Shown: positions 20,399 to 29,790, counted from the stretch's first letter. The stretch: DNA of 49,576 nucleotides from Granulicoccus phenolivorans DSM 17626 = NBRC 107789 = JCM 15570 (GCF_000423085.1 NZ_AUHH01000032.1:1-49576), one strand, 5' to 3'. Made by a program: numbers and translations. Notes: generated from the letters alone by a model not told the origin.

Positions 20399-23008
20399 AT
20401 GAGCAACAGCGATCCGAGCACCACGGACACCATCGCCCCCGATGTCGATGTCATCATCATCGGCAGCGGATTTGCCGGCATCTACGCTATCCACAAGTTC
20501 CGCGACCAGATGGGACTGACCGTCCAGGCCTTCGATGCCGCCAGCGATGTCGGCGGCACGTGGTACTGGAACCGCTATCCCGGCGCCCGGGTGGACATCG
20601 AGAGTGTCCACTACTCCTACTCCTTCGACGAGGACCTGCAGCAGGAGTGGCAGTGGAGCGAGCGCTTCGCCGCCGGCCCGGAGATCCTGCGCTACCTGAA
20701 TCACTGCGCCGACCGGTTCGACATTCGCCGCAGCGTGAAGTTCAACACCCGGATCACCGATGCCGCGTGGGACGACGAGCGCAATCACTGGGTGATCCGT
20801 ACCGATCAGGGGGACACGATCACCGGCCGCCACTTCGTCTCCGGCGCCGGCACCCTGTCGGTGCCGAAGGTGCCCGACTTCCCCGGGGTCGAGGACTTCG
20901 CGGGCCAGACCCTCCTGACCGGAAACTGGCGCGAGGACCATGACCTGACCGGCAAGCGGGTCGGCATCATCGGCGTCGGTTCCACCGGCATCCAGGCGAT
21001 CAGCGAAATCTCCAAGGTCGCCGGTGACCTGTTCGTCTTCCAGCGCACCCCCAACTTCGCCACCCCGATCGGCAACTACCCGCTGGCACCGGGCGAGGAG
21101 GACGCCAACAAGGCGCGCTACACCGAGATCCGCGACGCCTCCCGCAACCACTTCCTCGGGGTGCCCTACGACGAGGTCGAACCGTCCGCACTCGCGGTCT
21201 CCCCCGAGCACCGCCGGGCGGTCTACCAGGACCGTTGGGACAAGGGCGGCTTCCGGCTGTTCATCGACAGCTTCACCGACGTGCTGCTCGACAAGGAGGC
21301 CAACGACACCGCCGCCGACTTCATCCGGGACAAGATCCGCGATCGGGTCAAGGATCCGAAGACCGCCGAACTGCTCTGCCCGACCGGCTATCCGTACGCC
21401 ACCAAGCGGCCCCCGCTGGAGACCGACTACTACGAGGCGTACAACCGGGAGAGCACCCACCTGATCGACGTGAAGAGCAATCCGATCGACCGGGTCACCG
21501 CCGCGGGCGTACGCCTGGCCGACGGCACCGAGTACGAACTCGACGTTCTCATCCTGGCCACCGGGTTCGACGCCTGCACCGGACCGATGCTGGCGATCAA
21601 CCCGAAGGGCCGCGCCGGGCACACCCTCAAGGAGACCTGGGCCGACGGGCCGCAGACCTACTTGGGCCTCACCGTCCACGGGTTCCCGAACCTCTACCTG
21701 ATCACCGGTCCGCAGAGCCCGTCGGTGCTCTACAACATGCCGCTGGCGATCGAGGATCACGTCGACTACATCGCCGACATCCTCACCTGGATGGACCAGC
21801 ATGGCCACACCGTCATCGAGCCGAGCGTCCAGGCGCAGGAGCAGTGGGTCCAGGAGACCACGGCGATGTCGGAGATGACGCTGCTGCCGACCTCCCCGAG
21901 CAGCTGGTACATGGGCGCCAACATCCCGGGCAAGCCGCGCCGGGTGCTGGTCTACCTCGGCGGCGCGCCCCGCTATCGAGCGATCTGCGACAACGTCAAG
22001 GAGAACGGCTTCCGCGGCTTCCATGCCGCGAACTCGACCGCCGAGGTGACCGGGGCCCCGATGAGTCCGGCCCTCGACCCCGCCGAATGCTTCATCGTCG
22101 AGGCGCTGAAGCAGCAGAGGTTCGCCGGGTTCCGAGCCGCCGGCGTGGAGACCTCCCGGGCAGTGATCGAGTCGTTCGTCGGGATGCAGGCGCCGGCTCC
22201 GGAGGTCGCCCAGGTTTCCGAACACGCGTACGGTGACGACCCCGAGCAGCGGCTGCGGATCTACACCCCCGCCGGTGAAGGACCCTTCCCGGTGCTCGTC
22301 TATGTCCACGGGGGCGGCTTCGTCGGCGGCAGCCTCGACGTGGTGAACGAACCCGCCCGGGACCTGGCCGTACGCTCCGGCGCGATCATCGTCACCCCGA
22401 CCTACCGGCGCGCCCCCGAGCACCGCTTCCCCGCCGCCCACGACGACGCCTATGCCGCCCTGCAGTGGACCGCCGAGCACATCGCCGAGCACGGCGGCGA
22501 TCCGGCGCGTATCGCGGTCGCCGGCGACTCCGCCGGTGGCTCCCTGGCCCTGGCGGCCGCCCACCGGGCCTCGGTGGAAGGTCCGGCGCTGTCGGCGCTG
22601 ACGCTGATCTATCCGCTGGTCAGCGTCGCCGGGCAGACCGCGTCCCGGGAGGAGTTCGCCACCGGCTACGTCATCGAACTCGATGATCTGGTGTGGTTCG
22701 GCGAGCAGTATCTGAACGGCCCCGAGGATGCGACCGATCCGCGGCTGGCTCCCGAGCGGGCCGACCTGTCGGGCCTGCCGCCCACGCTGATCCTGACCAA
22801 CGAGTGCGACACCCTGCGTGATGAGGCCGAGGACCTGGCCGAGCGTCTCGCGGCCGAGGGCGTCGACGCCCGATTCCAGCGCTTCGACGGCTTGGCCCAC
22901 GGTGCGTTCTGGCAGTCCCTGGCGGTTTCCCGGTGCGCCGAACAGCGCCTCGCGGTCGCCGAATTCATCCGGGCCCGGCTCGGTGCGCGGACTCCGCAGC
23001 CGGCCTGA
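20399..23008 (+). CDS. Baeyer-Villiger-type flavin monooxygenase fused to an HSL-family esterase
   Basis: An 869-residue fusion. Residues 1-545 form a class B flavoprotein monooxygenase: FAD loop GSGFAG (22-27), the GGTWYWNRYPGARVD signature, the NADPH loop GVGSTG, and the late ATGFD. The Baeyer-Villiger fingerprint FxGxxxHxxxW appears at 167-177 as FAGQTLLTGNW, so Leu173 replaces His. Residues from about 600 form a hormone-sensitive-lipase-type esterase with HGGGF (637-641), GDSAGG with Ser711, Asp804 and His834, an intact triad. Coupled oxidation of a ketone to an ester or lactone and its hydrolysis is the natural inference. The ATG at 20399 has AAGGAG upstream. The LuxR-type gene precedes it. 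The substrate is unknown. Confidence 0.9.
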   Translation: MSNSDPSTTDTIAPDVDVIIIGSGFAGIYAIHKFRDQMGLTVQAFDAASDVGGTWYWNRYPGARVDIESVHYSYSFDEDLQQEWQWSERFAAGPEILRYLNHCADRFDIRRSVKFNTRITDAAWDDERNHWVIRTDQGDTITGRHFVSGAGTLSVPKVPDFPGVEDFAGQTLLTGNWREDHDLTGKRVGIIGVGSTGIQAISEISKVAGDLFVFQRTPNFATPIGNYPLAPGEEDANKARYTEIRDASRNHFLGVPYDEVEPSALAVSPEHRRAVYQDRWDKGGFRLFIDSFTDVLLDKEANDTAADFIRDKIRDRVKDPKTAELLCPTGYPYATKRPPLETDYYEAYNRESTHLIDVKSNPIDRVTAAGVRLADGTEYELDVLILATGFDACTGPMLAINPKGRAGHTLKETWADGPQTYLGLTVHGFPNLYLITGPQSPSVLYNMPLAIEDHVDYIADILTWMDQHGHTVIEPSVQAQEQWVQETTAMSEMTLLPTSPSSWYMGANIPGKPRRVLVYLGGAPRYRAICDNVKENGFRGFHAANSTAEVTGAPMSPALDPAECFIVEALKQQRFAGFRAAGVETSRAVIESFVGMQAPAPEVAQVSEHAYGDDPEQRLRIYTPAGEGPFPVLVYVHGGGFVGGSLDVVNEPARDLAVRSGAIIVTPTYRRAPEHRFPAAHDDAYAALQWTAEHIAEHGGDPARIAVAGDSAGGSLALAAAHRASVEGPALSALTLIYPLVSVAGQTASREEFATGYVIELDDLVWFGEQYLNGPEDATDPRLAPERADLSGLPPTLILTNECDTLRDEAEDLAERLAAEGVDARFQRFDGLAHGAFWQSLAVSRCAEQRLAVAEFIRARLGARTPQPA

Positions 23009-23025
23009 GTCGGATCACTGAGCGC

Positions 23026-23058
23026 CGACGCCCCGTCACCTCGCGTGGCGGGGCGTCG
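23026..23058 (+). terminator. strong hairpin after the fusion gene
   Basis: CGACGCCCCG at 23026-23035 pairs perfectly with CGGGGCGTCG at 23049-23058, 18 bp after the stop codon. There is no T-run, as is common for terminators of GC-rich actinomycetes. Confidence 0.6.
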
Positions 23059-23180
23059 TGCCGCCGGTCGGGAGTCCGATAGACCGATGACAGGTACGCA
23101 TTCCCCGGGAGGTGGCCCCGGTCGTACGCTGATTGGTGGAGGCGCGGCAGGCCCGCTTCCGATCAAGGGGGATCACCGTC

Positions 23181-24500
23181 ATGTTCGATGCCCAGGGTAA
23201 TGCTCTCCCCGGCGCCACCGCCGAGTCCGTAGCGCTGTTCGATCAGGCCGTGGCGGCTTTCAATCTCTACCGCGGAGATCCTGTAGCCCTGGTCGATCAG
23301 GCCATCGAGACGGCTCCGGACTTCGCCATGGCGTACGTCCTCAAAGCCTACCTGTACGGCACGGCCACCGAACCGGACGCCACCGCCGAGGCCGCGACGA
23401 TTGTCGAGCACCTGAAGTCGATGCGGCTCTCGGAACGGGAGGCGTCCCACGCCGCTGCCCTCGACCTCCTGCTGCGCGGTGAGTGGACCGCCGCGGCCGT
23501 CGCGCTCGATCGGCACAACGCGGACTATCCGCATGATCTGGTGGCGTTGCAGGCCGGCCACCTGATGGACTTCTTCCGCGCCAGCGCCCGCGACCTGCGC
23601 GACCGGATACCCCGCGTGCTGGCTCGCTGGTCCGACGACCTGCCCGGATACTCGATCCTGCTCGGCATGTACGCCTTCGGCCTCGAGGAGACCGGCAACT
23701 ACGGCCGGGCCGAGGAGGTCGGCCGGCGCGCGGTCGAAGCGCAGCCACTCGACTGCTGGGCGCACCATGCCGTCGCGCACGTGATGGAGATGCAGGGTCG
23801 GGCCGAGGACGGCATCGGCTGGATGCTCGCGCGGGAGCCCTACTGGTCCGGGGACGACAACTTCTTCCAGGTCCACAACTGGTGGCACCGGGCCCTGTGC
23901 CATCTGGAGCTCGGTCAGACCCCGGAGGCGTTGGCGCTGTATGACGGGCCGATCCGGCAGGACCGCAGCGCGGTGTCGATCGACATGGTGGACGCCTCCG
24001 CCCTGCTCTGGCGACTGCACCTGATCGGCTGCGACGTCGGCGACCGCTGGACCGAACTCGCGCAGGCCTGGGACGCCCACGCCGACGGGCGCTCCTATCC
24101 GTTCAACGACTGGCATGCGGTGATGGCCTATCTCGGGGCCGGCCGGTTCGACCAGGTCGACCGCATCGTCGCGGCCTGCAACCTCGCCGACGAGTCTGCC
24201 GAGACCGACACCTGGCGCCGCGACACCGCCCGGCCGCTGGTCGAGGGCTTCGCGGCCTTCTGGCGCGGCGACTATGCCACCGCCGCCGACCTGCTGTTCG
24301 GCGCCCGCTTCATCGCCAACTCCTTCGGCGGCAGCCACGCCCAGCGTGACGTGATCGATTGGACGCTGGCCGAGGCCGCGGTCCGCGGAAAGCTGACCGG
24401 CCTGGCCGAGGCCCTCGTCGACGAGCGGCTGGCGCTCAGACCGCACAGCGCGGTGAACCGGTCGCTGCTGCGGCGAGCCCGCGCGACCACGGCGGACTAG
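23181..24500 (+). CDS. TPR protein of the TTC38-like family
   Basis: A 439-residue soluble, helical protein. Repeated helix pairs with small residues at TPR positions are visible (for example LVDQAIETAPDFAMAYVLKA, GMYAFGLEETGNYGRAEEVGRRA, LCHLELGQTPEALALY). The central QPLDCWAHHAVAHVMEMQGR and HNWWHRALCHLELG are typical of the TTC38 family, present in bacteria and animals without an established function. No catalytic motif other than conserved His/Trp residues is seen. The ATG at 23181 has AGGGGG upstream. The gene is convergent with the HxlR-type regulator; their 3' ends overlap by 4 bp. Confidence 0.7.
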   Translation: MFDAQGNALPGATAESVALFDQAVAAFNLYRGDPVALVDQAIETAPDFAMAYVLKAYLYGTATEPDATAEAATIVEHLKSMRLSEREASHAAALDLLLRGEWTAAAVALDRHNADYPHDLVALQAGHLMDFFRASARDLRDRIPRVLARWSDDLPGYSILLGMYAFGLEETGNYGRAEEVGRRAVEAQPLDCWAHHAVAHVMEMQGRAEDGIGWMLAREPYWSGDDNFFQVHNWWHRALCHLELGQTPEALALYDGPIRQDRSAVSIDMVDASALLWRLHLIGCDVGDRWTELAQAWDAHADGRSYPFNDWHAVMAYLGAGRFDQVDRIVAACNLADESAETDTWRRDTARPLVEGFAAFWRGDYATAADLLFGARFIANSFGGSHAQRDVIDWTLAEAAVRGKLTGLAEALVDERLALRPHSAVNRSLLRRARATTAD

Positions 24501-25189
24501 GCCGGATCGGCCTCCGCCGGGACCAGGGGTGCGATCGGGCTGCGTTGCAGGATCGTGGACAGCCGACTGGTCCAGGCGCGATCCCCCTCGACCCGGATCA
24601 CCTCCCGGCGTACGGCCCGGTCCACCGGCACCCGGCCCAGCCAGACGCGGTACAGGTCGCTCAGCGCCCCGCGGACGGTGAGGTCGACCGGATAGCCCGG
24701 GTCCGACTCACACACCGACGCCGTCCCCCGGTCGATCACAATCCAGAACGACCGCGCCTCGTCGGTGAAGATCACCGCAATCACGTGCCGGTTCCCCGGA
24801 ATCGCGGACGTGTCGATCCGATCGTGCATCCACCACACCAACAGTTGCGGGTCGAGTTCCTCCGGGGTGGGGTCGCTGAACGCCCACCGCGCGCCCCAGC
24901 CGCCCAGGCCGAACACGATCGGCTCCAGTTCCCGGCCGGCCGGGGTCAGCACGTACTCCCCGGCCAGATGGTCCACGAGCCCGGCCCGGGCCAACTGGCG
25001 CAATCGTTTTGCCAACAGGGTCCGGGACAGCCCGGGCAGGCCGCGGGCCAGGTCGTTGAACCGGGTCGTGCCGCACAACAGGTCGCGCACGATCAGCAGC
25101 GCCCACCGCTCCCCGAGTAACTCCAGGGCCCGCGACACCGGACAGTACTGTCCGTAGGTCTGGGTCCGGTCCTCGCTGACGACTGCCAT
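24497..25189 (-). CDS. HxlR-family transcriptional regulator
   Basis: A 230-residue regulator. The first 100 residues are an HxlR winged helix: YCPVSRALELLGERWALLIV, with the Cys near residue 16 that is often redox- or electrophile-sensitive, followed by the recognition helix SRTLLAKRLRQLARAGLV. The remaining 120 residues resemble a SCP2-like sterol-carrier fold, an extension known in this group that may bind a small hydrophobic ligand. It is divergent from the methyltransferase gene with an 86-bp gap, so it probably regulates itself and that gene. Confidence 0.86.
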   Translation of the reverse strand: MAVVSEDRTQTYGQYCPVSRALELLGERWALLIVRDLLCGTTRFNDLARGLPGLSRTLLAKRLRQLARAGLVDHLAGEYVLTPAGRELEPIVFGLGGWGARWAFSDPTPEELDPQLLVWWMHDRIDTSAIPGNRHVIAVIFTDEARSFWIVIDRGTASVCESDPGYPVDLTVRGALSDLYRVWLGRVPVDRAVRREVIRVEGDRAWTSRLSTILQRSPIAPLVPAEADPA

Positions 25190-25275
25190 GACTCCAATGA
25201 TGGGTCCCGATGCTGTACCGGGAAAGTCCCCTTCCTGTACTTCTCCGCCCGCCCGAGCGAGCGCACGCTGGAGGC

Positions 25276-26097
25276 ATGACCACTACTGAACTCCGGCTCG
25301 ACGAGCTGAAAACAAAGCACCGCGCGATGTGGGACCTGGGCGACTATCCCCGCATCGCCGACACCGTGATTCCCCACATGGGCAGCGACCTGGTCGCCGG
25401 TGTGCGAATCACCGAGGGCGAGCAGGTCCTCGATGTCGCGGCCGGCGCCGGGAATGCGGCCCTGCCCGCCGCCCGGCGCAGCGCCCGGGTGACCGCAACT
25501 GACCTCAGCGACCGGCTGCTGGCCGAATGCGACCGGCGGGCCCGCAGCGAGGGCCTGAGCGTCGCCACCGTGCCCGGCGATGCCGAGGCGCTCCCCTTCC
25601 CCGACAACTCCTTCGACGTCATCACCTCCTGCGTCGGGGTGATGTTCGCCCCGCATCACCAGCAGGCTGCCGCCGAACTGGTCCGAGTGGGCCGCCCCGG
25701 CGGACGGATCGGCCTGGCGTCCTGGACTCCGGCCGGCTTCATCGGGCAACTGTTCGCCGTGATGAAGCCGTACGCCCCGACCCCACCCCCGGGCGTACAA
25801 CCCCCGCCGCTGTGGGGCAGCGTGGACCACGTCGAGTCCCTGCTCGGCGACCGGACCGTCGACACCAAGTACCGCACCCAGGAGGTAGCGGTCGATGCGT
25901 TCACCGATCCGGTGCAGTTCCGCGAACTGTTCAAATCCAGCTACGGACCCACGATCGCGGTCTATCGCAACATCGCCGACGATCCCGAACGGACCCGCGA
26001 ACTCGACGACGCCCTCGACGACCTGACCCGGGCGAACTGGAACGGCGGACACATGCGCTGGGAGTACCTGCTGTTCACCGGCACCATCCGGGGCTGA
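25276..26097 (+). CDS. class I SAM-dependent methyltransferase (ubiE-like fold)
   Basis: A 273-residue protein with the class I methyltransferase motifs: motif I VLDVAAGAGNAAL, acidic residue after strand 2 (VTATDLSDRLL), motif II region FPDNSFDVITSCVGVMFAPH, and post-motif VRVGRPGGRIGLASW. It transfers a methyl group from SAM to an unidentified small molecule. The ATG at 25276 has GGAGG close upstream. It is divergent from the HxlR-type gene, a common arrangement in which the regulator senses a substrate or toxic compound. Confidence 0.82.
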   Translation: MTTTELRLDELKTKHRAMWDLGDYPRIADTVIPHMGSDLVAGVRITEGEQVLDVAAGAGNAALPAARRSARVTATDLSDRLLAECDRRARSEGLSVATVPGDAEALPFPDNSFDVITSCVGVMFAPHHQQAAAELVRVGRPGGRIGLASWTPAGFIGQLFAVMKPYAPTPPPGVQPPPLWGSVDHVESLLGDRTVDTKYRTQEVAVDAFTDPVQFRELFKSSYGPTIAVYRNIADDPERTRELDDALDDLTRANWNGGHMRWEYLLFTGTIRG

Positions 26098-26120
26098 CCG
26101 GACCGGGCTAGAGTGGCGCG

Positions 26121-27230
26121 GTGCGTCAGTACCTGGAAATCGAAACGCTCGACGAGTTCGATGAGCACCTGCGCCACACCCACTCGCTGAACGGCTGGTT
26201 CGTCCAGTCGGTCGACCTGACCGGTCGCGGTGCTGCCCTGCGGACCAAGGACGTCGCCGGGGCGGCGTTCCTGGGCTGCGGCCTCGACCCCGAGGTCGAG
26301 CAGTGGCTCAGCGCGGCCGGGGCCCTGGTCTTTCCGAAGCTGCCGGCGCTGCCGTTCGATCCGTATCGGGGGCAGTTGTACACCGCTGACGAGTTGTACG
26401 ACCGGCCGCACTACGCCCACACCCTCGACGCGCGGGTGTACGCCTGGTCGCGCCGGGTCGGTCCGCACCCGGCGGCGAGCCCCTCGCTGGCGATGGCCCT
26501 GCACGATCATGCGATCAGCAACGCCCTGGACGAACTACACCTCGCCTCGGACCGACTGGTGGGTGTGATGGGCGGCCATGCGATGGCGCGCGACAGTGCC
26601 GGGTACGCCGCCGCGGCCCGGATGGCGCAGGCGCTCACCCGGGCCGGGCGTACCGTACTCACCGGCGGCGGACCGGGCGCGATGGAGGCGGCGAACCTGG
26701 GCGCCTGGTTCGGTTCACCCGAACATTCGAGCGCCGAGACCGCCGCCGGACTGGCCGAGGCACTCGACGTACTGACCCGGGTGCCGTCGTTCCACCACAG
26801 CATCGACGACTGGGCCCGGACCGCGGCCACGGTACGCCGGGCCTGGCCGGCGGAGCGGGCCGGGCACAGCGTGGGGATCCCGACCTGGTTCTACGGGCAC
26901 GAACCGCCCAATCAGTTCGCCACCGCGATCGCGAAGTACTTCCAGAACGCCCTGCGCGAGGACACCCTGCTGCATAGGTGCCGGGGCGGAATCGTGTTTC
27001 TGGAGGGGGCGGCCGGCACGATCCAGGAGCTGTTCCAGGCCACCACGGGCAACTACTACGCCGCCGATGACACCCTGATCGCGCCGCTGGTCCTGGTCGG
27101 CCGGGAGTACTGGACGCAGACCCTGCCGGCCTGGTCGCTGCTCAGTGCCCTGGCGGCCGGCCGTCCAATGGCCGAACGGCTGCACCTGGTCGATCACCCG
27201 GGAGAGGCGGTCGACCTGCTCACCCGGTGA
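26121..27230 (+). CDS. LOG/TIGR00730-type Rossmann protein with N-terminal extension
   Basis: A 369-residue protein. Residues from about 130 form the nucleotide-binding fold of the LOG family (nucleoside 5'-monophosphate phosphoribohydrolase type, formerly called lysine decarboxylase): strand DRLVGVMGGH, then GGGPGAMEAAN at 182-192. The second family motif PGGxGTxxE is degenerate (EGAAGTIQE near 295), though its last Glu is kept. The first about 130 residues are an extra domain of unknown function. Without the full motif, hydrolase activity is uncertain. The GTG start is 23 bp after the methyltransferase stop, so the two may be cotranscribed. Confidence 0.68.
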   Translation: MRQYLEIETLDEFDEHLRHTHSLNGWFVQSVDLTGRGAALRTKDVAGAAFLGCGLDPEVEQWLSAAGALVFPKLPALPFDPYRGQLYTADELYDRPHYAHTLDARVYAWSRRVGPHPAASPSLAMALHDHAISNALDELHLASDRLVGVMGGHAMARDSAGYAAAARMAQALTRAGRTVLTGGGPGAMEAANLGAWFGSPEHSSAETAAGLAEALDVLTRVPSFHHSIDDWARTAATVRRAWPAERAGHSVGIPTWFYGHEPPNQFATAIAKYFQNALREDTLLHRCRGGIVFLEGAAGTIQELFQATTGNYYAADDTLIAPLVLVGREYWTQTLPAWSLLSALAAGRPMAERLHLVDHPGEAVDLLTR

Positions 27231-27299
27231 GCCGTTGCTCGGCCAATGTTCACCCGGAATTCTCTGCGGCGTCGAGGGCCGGCCCTAGCGTGAGCTGTC

Positions 27300-28520
27300 G
27301 TGAAGATCCTGACCAGCGTGGCCCTGGCTGCCGCCGCCCTCACCCTCACCGCCACCCAGCTCCCGGCCGCCCAGGCCGCTCCCCCGGCGACTCCGGAGAT
27401 CCGGTTCGCCACCTATAACGCGTCGCTGAACCGCAACAACGCCGGCGACCTGGTCCGTGACCTGGCGACCCCGAACAACGCCCAGGCCGCCGCCGTGGCC
27501 GAGACGATCCAGCGCAACCGACCCGATGTCGTGCTGCTGAACGAGTTCGACTACGTGGCCGACGGCTCGGCGGTCGACCTGTTCCGGACCAACTACCTCC
27601 AGGTGGCGCACAACGGTGCCGCCGCGATCGACTACCCCTACGCGTACACCGCCCCGGTGAACACCGGCGTCCCGACCGGCTACGACCTGAACCGCAACGG
27701 GTCCACCACCGACGCCGATGACGCCTACGGGTTCGGCTTCTTCCCGGGCCAGTACGGCATGGTGGTCCTGTCGAAGTACCCGATCGCCGCCGACCAGGTC
27801 CGGACCTTCCAGAACTTCCTGTGGCGCGACATGCCCGGGGCCCGGCTCCCCGACGATCCGGCCACCCCGGCCCCGGCCGACTGGTACTCCCCGGAGATTC
27901 TGGCCCACTTCCGGTTGTCGTCGAAGTCGCACTGGGACGTGCCGGTCCGCATCGGCCGGGATACGGTGCACGTGCTGGCCAGCCACCCCACCCCGCCCTC
28001 CTTCGACGGACCCGAGCAGCGCAACAAGCTGCGCAACGCCGACGAGATCCGCTTCTGGGCGGACTACATCACCCCCGGCCAGGGCCGCTACATCTACGAC
28101 GACCGGGGTGGCCGCGGCGGCCTGAACCCGAGCCAGTCGTTCGTGATCATGGGTGATCAGAACTCCGATCCGCACGACGGCGATTCCGCTCCCGGGGCGA
28201 TCCAGCAGCTGCTGGACAACAAGCGCCTGGTCGATCCGCTGCCCACCTCGGCCGGGGGTCCCGAAGCGGCCGCGCTGCAGGGCGGCGCGAACGCCACCCA
28301 GTTGAGCGACCCCACGTACGACACCGCCGACTTCGCCGACACCCCGCGCCCGGGCAACCTGCGCGCGGACTACGTGCTGCCCTCGCGCAAGGGCCTGCAG
28401 GCCAGCGGCGCGGGCGTCTTCTGGCCCACCAAGGCGGATCCGCTGTCGCGGCTGACCGGGGAATATCCGTTCCCGGCCAGCGACCACCGGCTGGTCTGGG
28501 TGGATCTGCGCCTGTCCTGA
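27300..28520 (+). CDS. secreted endonuclease/exonuclease/phosphatase-family protein
   Basis: A 406-residue protein with a clear Sec signal peptide (MKILTSVALAAAALTLTATQ, cleavage after AQAA near residue 26). The EEP fold follows: ATYNASLNRN at the first strand, VVLLNEFD with the metal-binding Glu, ASHPTPP, VIMGDQNSDPHDGDS with the catalytic Asp/Asn, and the terminal SDHRLVWVDL with the catalytic His. Such extracellular enzymes cleave DNA, phospholipids or phosphate esters to obtain phosphate; the substrate cannot be decided. The start is GTG. It is convergent with the CapA-like gene. Confidence 0.86.
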   Translation: MKILTSVALAAAALTLTATQLPAAQAAPPATPEIRFATYNASLNRNNAGDLVRDLATPNNAQAAAVAETIQRNRPDVVLLNEFDYVADGSAVDLFRTNYLQVAHNGAAAIDYPYAYTAPVNTGVPTGYDLNRNGSTTDADDAYGFGFFPGQYGMVVLSKYPIAADQVRTFQNFLWRDMPGARLPDDPATPAPADWYSPEILAHFRLSSKSHWDVPVRIGRDTVHVLASHPTPPSFDGPEQRNKLRNADEIRFWADYITPGQGRYIYDDRGGRGGLNPSQSFVIMGDQNSDPHDGDSAPGAIQQLLDNKRLVDPLPTSAGGPEAAALQGGANATQLSDPTYDTADFADTPRPGNLRADYVLPSRKGLQASGAGVFWPTKADPLSRLTGEYPFPASDHRLVWVDLRLS

Positions 28521-28543
28521 CCGGACCCGGTCGCCGGGTACAG

Positions 28544-29716
28544 CTAGTGCTCGGTCAGGCCCTCGTCGTGGCCCAGGGAGTGGACGACCTGGTTCGTCCG
28601 CTCCCGGGCCGCCAGCAGCCGGGCCCGATCACCCGTGCCGTCGGCCAGTGCCCGATCGACCAGATAGGTCCGGGCCGGCTTGCTGCCATCGCCGTAGGTG
28701 ACCAGGGTCGGGAAGTACTCGGCCAGGCTGACGCTGAACTTCCCGGGCTCCTGCTCGGTGAAGGTGAACCGGGGCGTGATCCCCTCGTACCCGCGCGGCA
28801 TGTCCTGTTTGTGCGTGGCGACCAGATTGCCGAGGCCGTAGGCCACCCACTTTCCGTTCTTCCGGGTGATCGGCTGCACGACGTGGACGTGGTGGCCGTA
28901 GACCAGGTCGACATCGGGGGACTTGGTCAGGGCGTCGGCCAGGGCTTCCTGCTCCGCGGTCGGCGCGCTCTGGTATTCCTCACCGTCGTGCATCGCGACC
29001 AGCACGATGTCGGCCCCGGCCTGCCTGGTCGCCCGGGCGCGGGACAGCAGGTCGTCGATCCGGATGCCCTGGACCGCCCACGGTTTGCCGTCGGGCAGCG
29101 GGATCCCGTTGGTGCCGTACGCCCCTTCGACCAGCCCGATCTTCACACCGGCAGCGGTGGTGAAGATGGTCGGCGTCCGTGCCTCCTGCTCGCTGCGGGC
29201 GGTGCCGTTGTGCTGGATCCCGCGGGCATCCATCGCGTCGAGGGTCCGCTTGAGCCCGGCGAAGCCCTGATCCAGGCTGTGGTTCGACCCGGTGGTGCAT
29301 ACGTCGTACCCGAGGGCCTTGACCGCGTCGAGGGTCTCCTCCGGCGCGCTGAAGGTCGGGTAGTAGCTGTACGGGCCGCCCTTCGGGGCGATCGGAACCT
29401 CGTTGTGGCAGATCGCCAGGTCCGCCGATTCGACCACCGGGCGGACCCCCTCGAGCAGCGGCTCGAAGTCCAGCGTCTTCCCGGTACGCCGCCCGTCGGT
29501 CTGGGCGCCGAAGACCAGGGTGTTGTGCCACAGCAGGTCGCCGTTCATCACCACCGTCGCGGTCCGCGGCGACCACGTCGGTGACGGCGCCGGCGCCGCA
29601 CTCCCCGAAGGGGACTCCGCCGGTGCGGGTGACTGGTCGACGTTCGCTCGCGCGCAACCACTGGCCAGCAGCAGCCCTGCCGCGACGAGGACGGCAACAC
29701 CCTGTGCTGTTTTCAC
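28544..29716 (-). CDS. CapA-family lipoprotein (metallophosphatase-like)
   Basis: A 390-residue protein with a lipoprotein signal: LLLASGC with the lipidated Cys at 21, followed by a Pro/Ser/Ala-rich linker. The CapA/PgsA fold follows, related to calcineurin-like phosphoesterases: VVMNGDLLWHN, DLAICHNEVP, TGSNHSLDQGFAGL, and VYGHHVHVVQPI. CapA proteins take part in poly-gamma-glutamate capsule export, but no capB/capC lies nearby, and stand-alone lipoproteins of this type are common in actinomycetes with unknown substrates. The start is GTG. Confidence 0.82.
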   Translation of the reverse strand: MKTAQGVAVLVAAGLLLASGCARANVDQSPAPAESPSGSAAPAPSPTWSPRTATVVMNGDLLWHNTLVFGAQTDGRRTGKTLDFEPLLEGVRPVVESADLAICHNEVPIAPKGGPYSYYPTFSAPEETLDAVKALGYDVCTTGSNHSLDQGFAGLKRTLDAMDARGIQHNGTARSEQEARTPTIFTTAAGVKIGLVEGAYGTNGIPLPDGKPWAVQGIRIDDLLSRARATRQAGADIVLVAMHDGEEYQSAPTAEQEALADALTKSPDVDLVYGHHVHVVQPITRKNGKWVAYGLGNLVATHKQDMPRGYEGITPRFTFTEQEPGKFSVSLAEYFPTLVTYGDGSKPARTYLVDRALADGTGDRARLLAARERTNQVVHSLGHDEGLTEH

Positions 29717-29746
29717 CCGGCCAGGCTAGGCCCCGCGACGGCCACT

Positions 29747-29785
29747 GCCCCCGGTTTTCAGGGCACTCACAGCGCCGCCCGGGGG
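29747..29785. terminator. possible terminator downstream of gdhA
   Basis: GCCCCCGG at 29747-29754 can pair with CCGGGGG at 29779-29785, with TTTT on the plus-strand side of each arm. The hairpin lies in the 75-bp gap between the gdhA stop and the CapA start. The loop is long (24 nt), so support is modest. Confidence 0.35.
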
Positions 29786-29790
29786 TTTTC

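Noticed and set aside
20318-22900. Minus-strand open frame of 860 codons opposite the monooxygenase-esterase fusion
   Set aside because: Its codons are the complement of a protein with strong motifs on the plus strand; rich in Asp, Gly, Val and Arg as expected for a GC-rich antisense frame.
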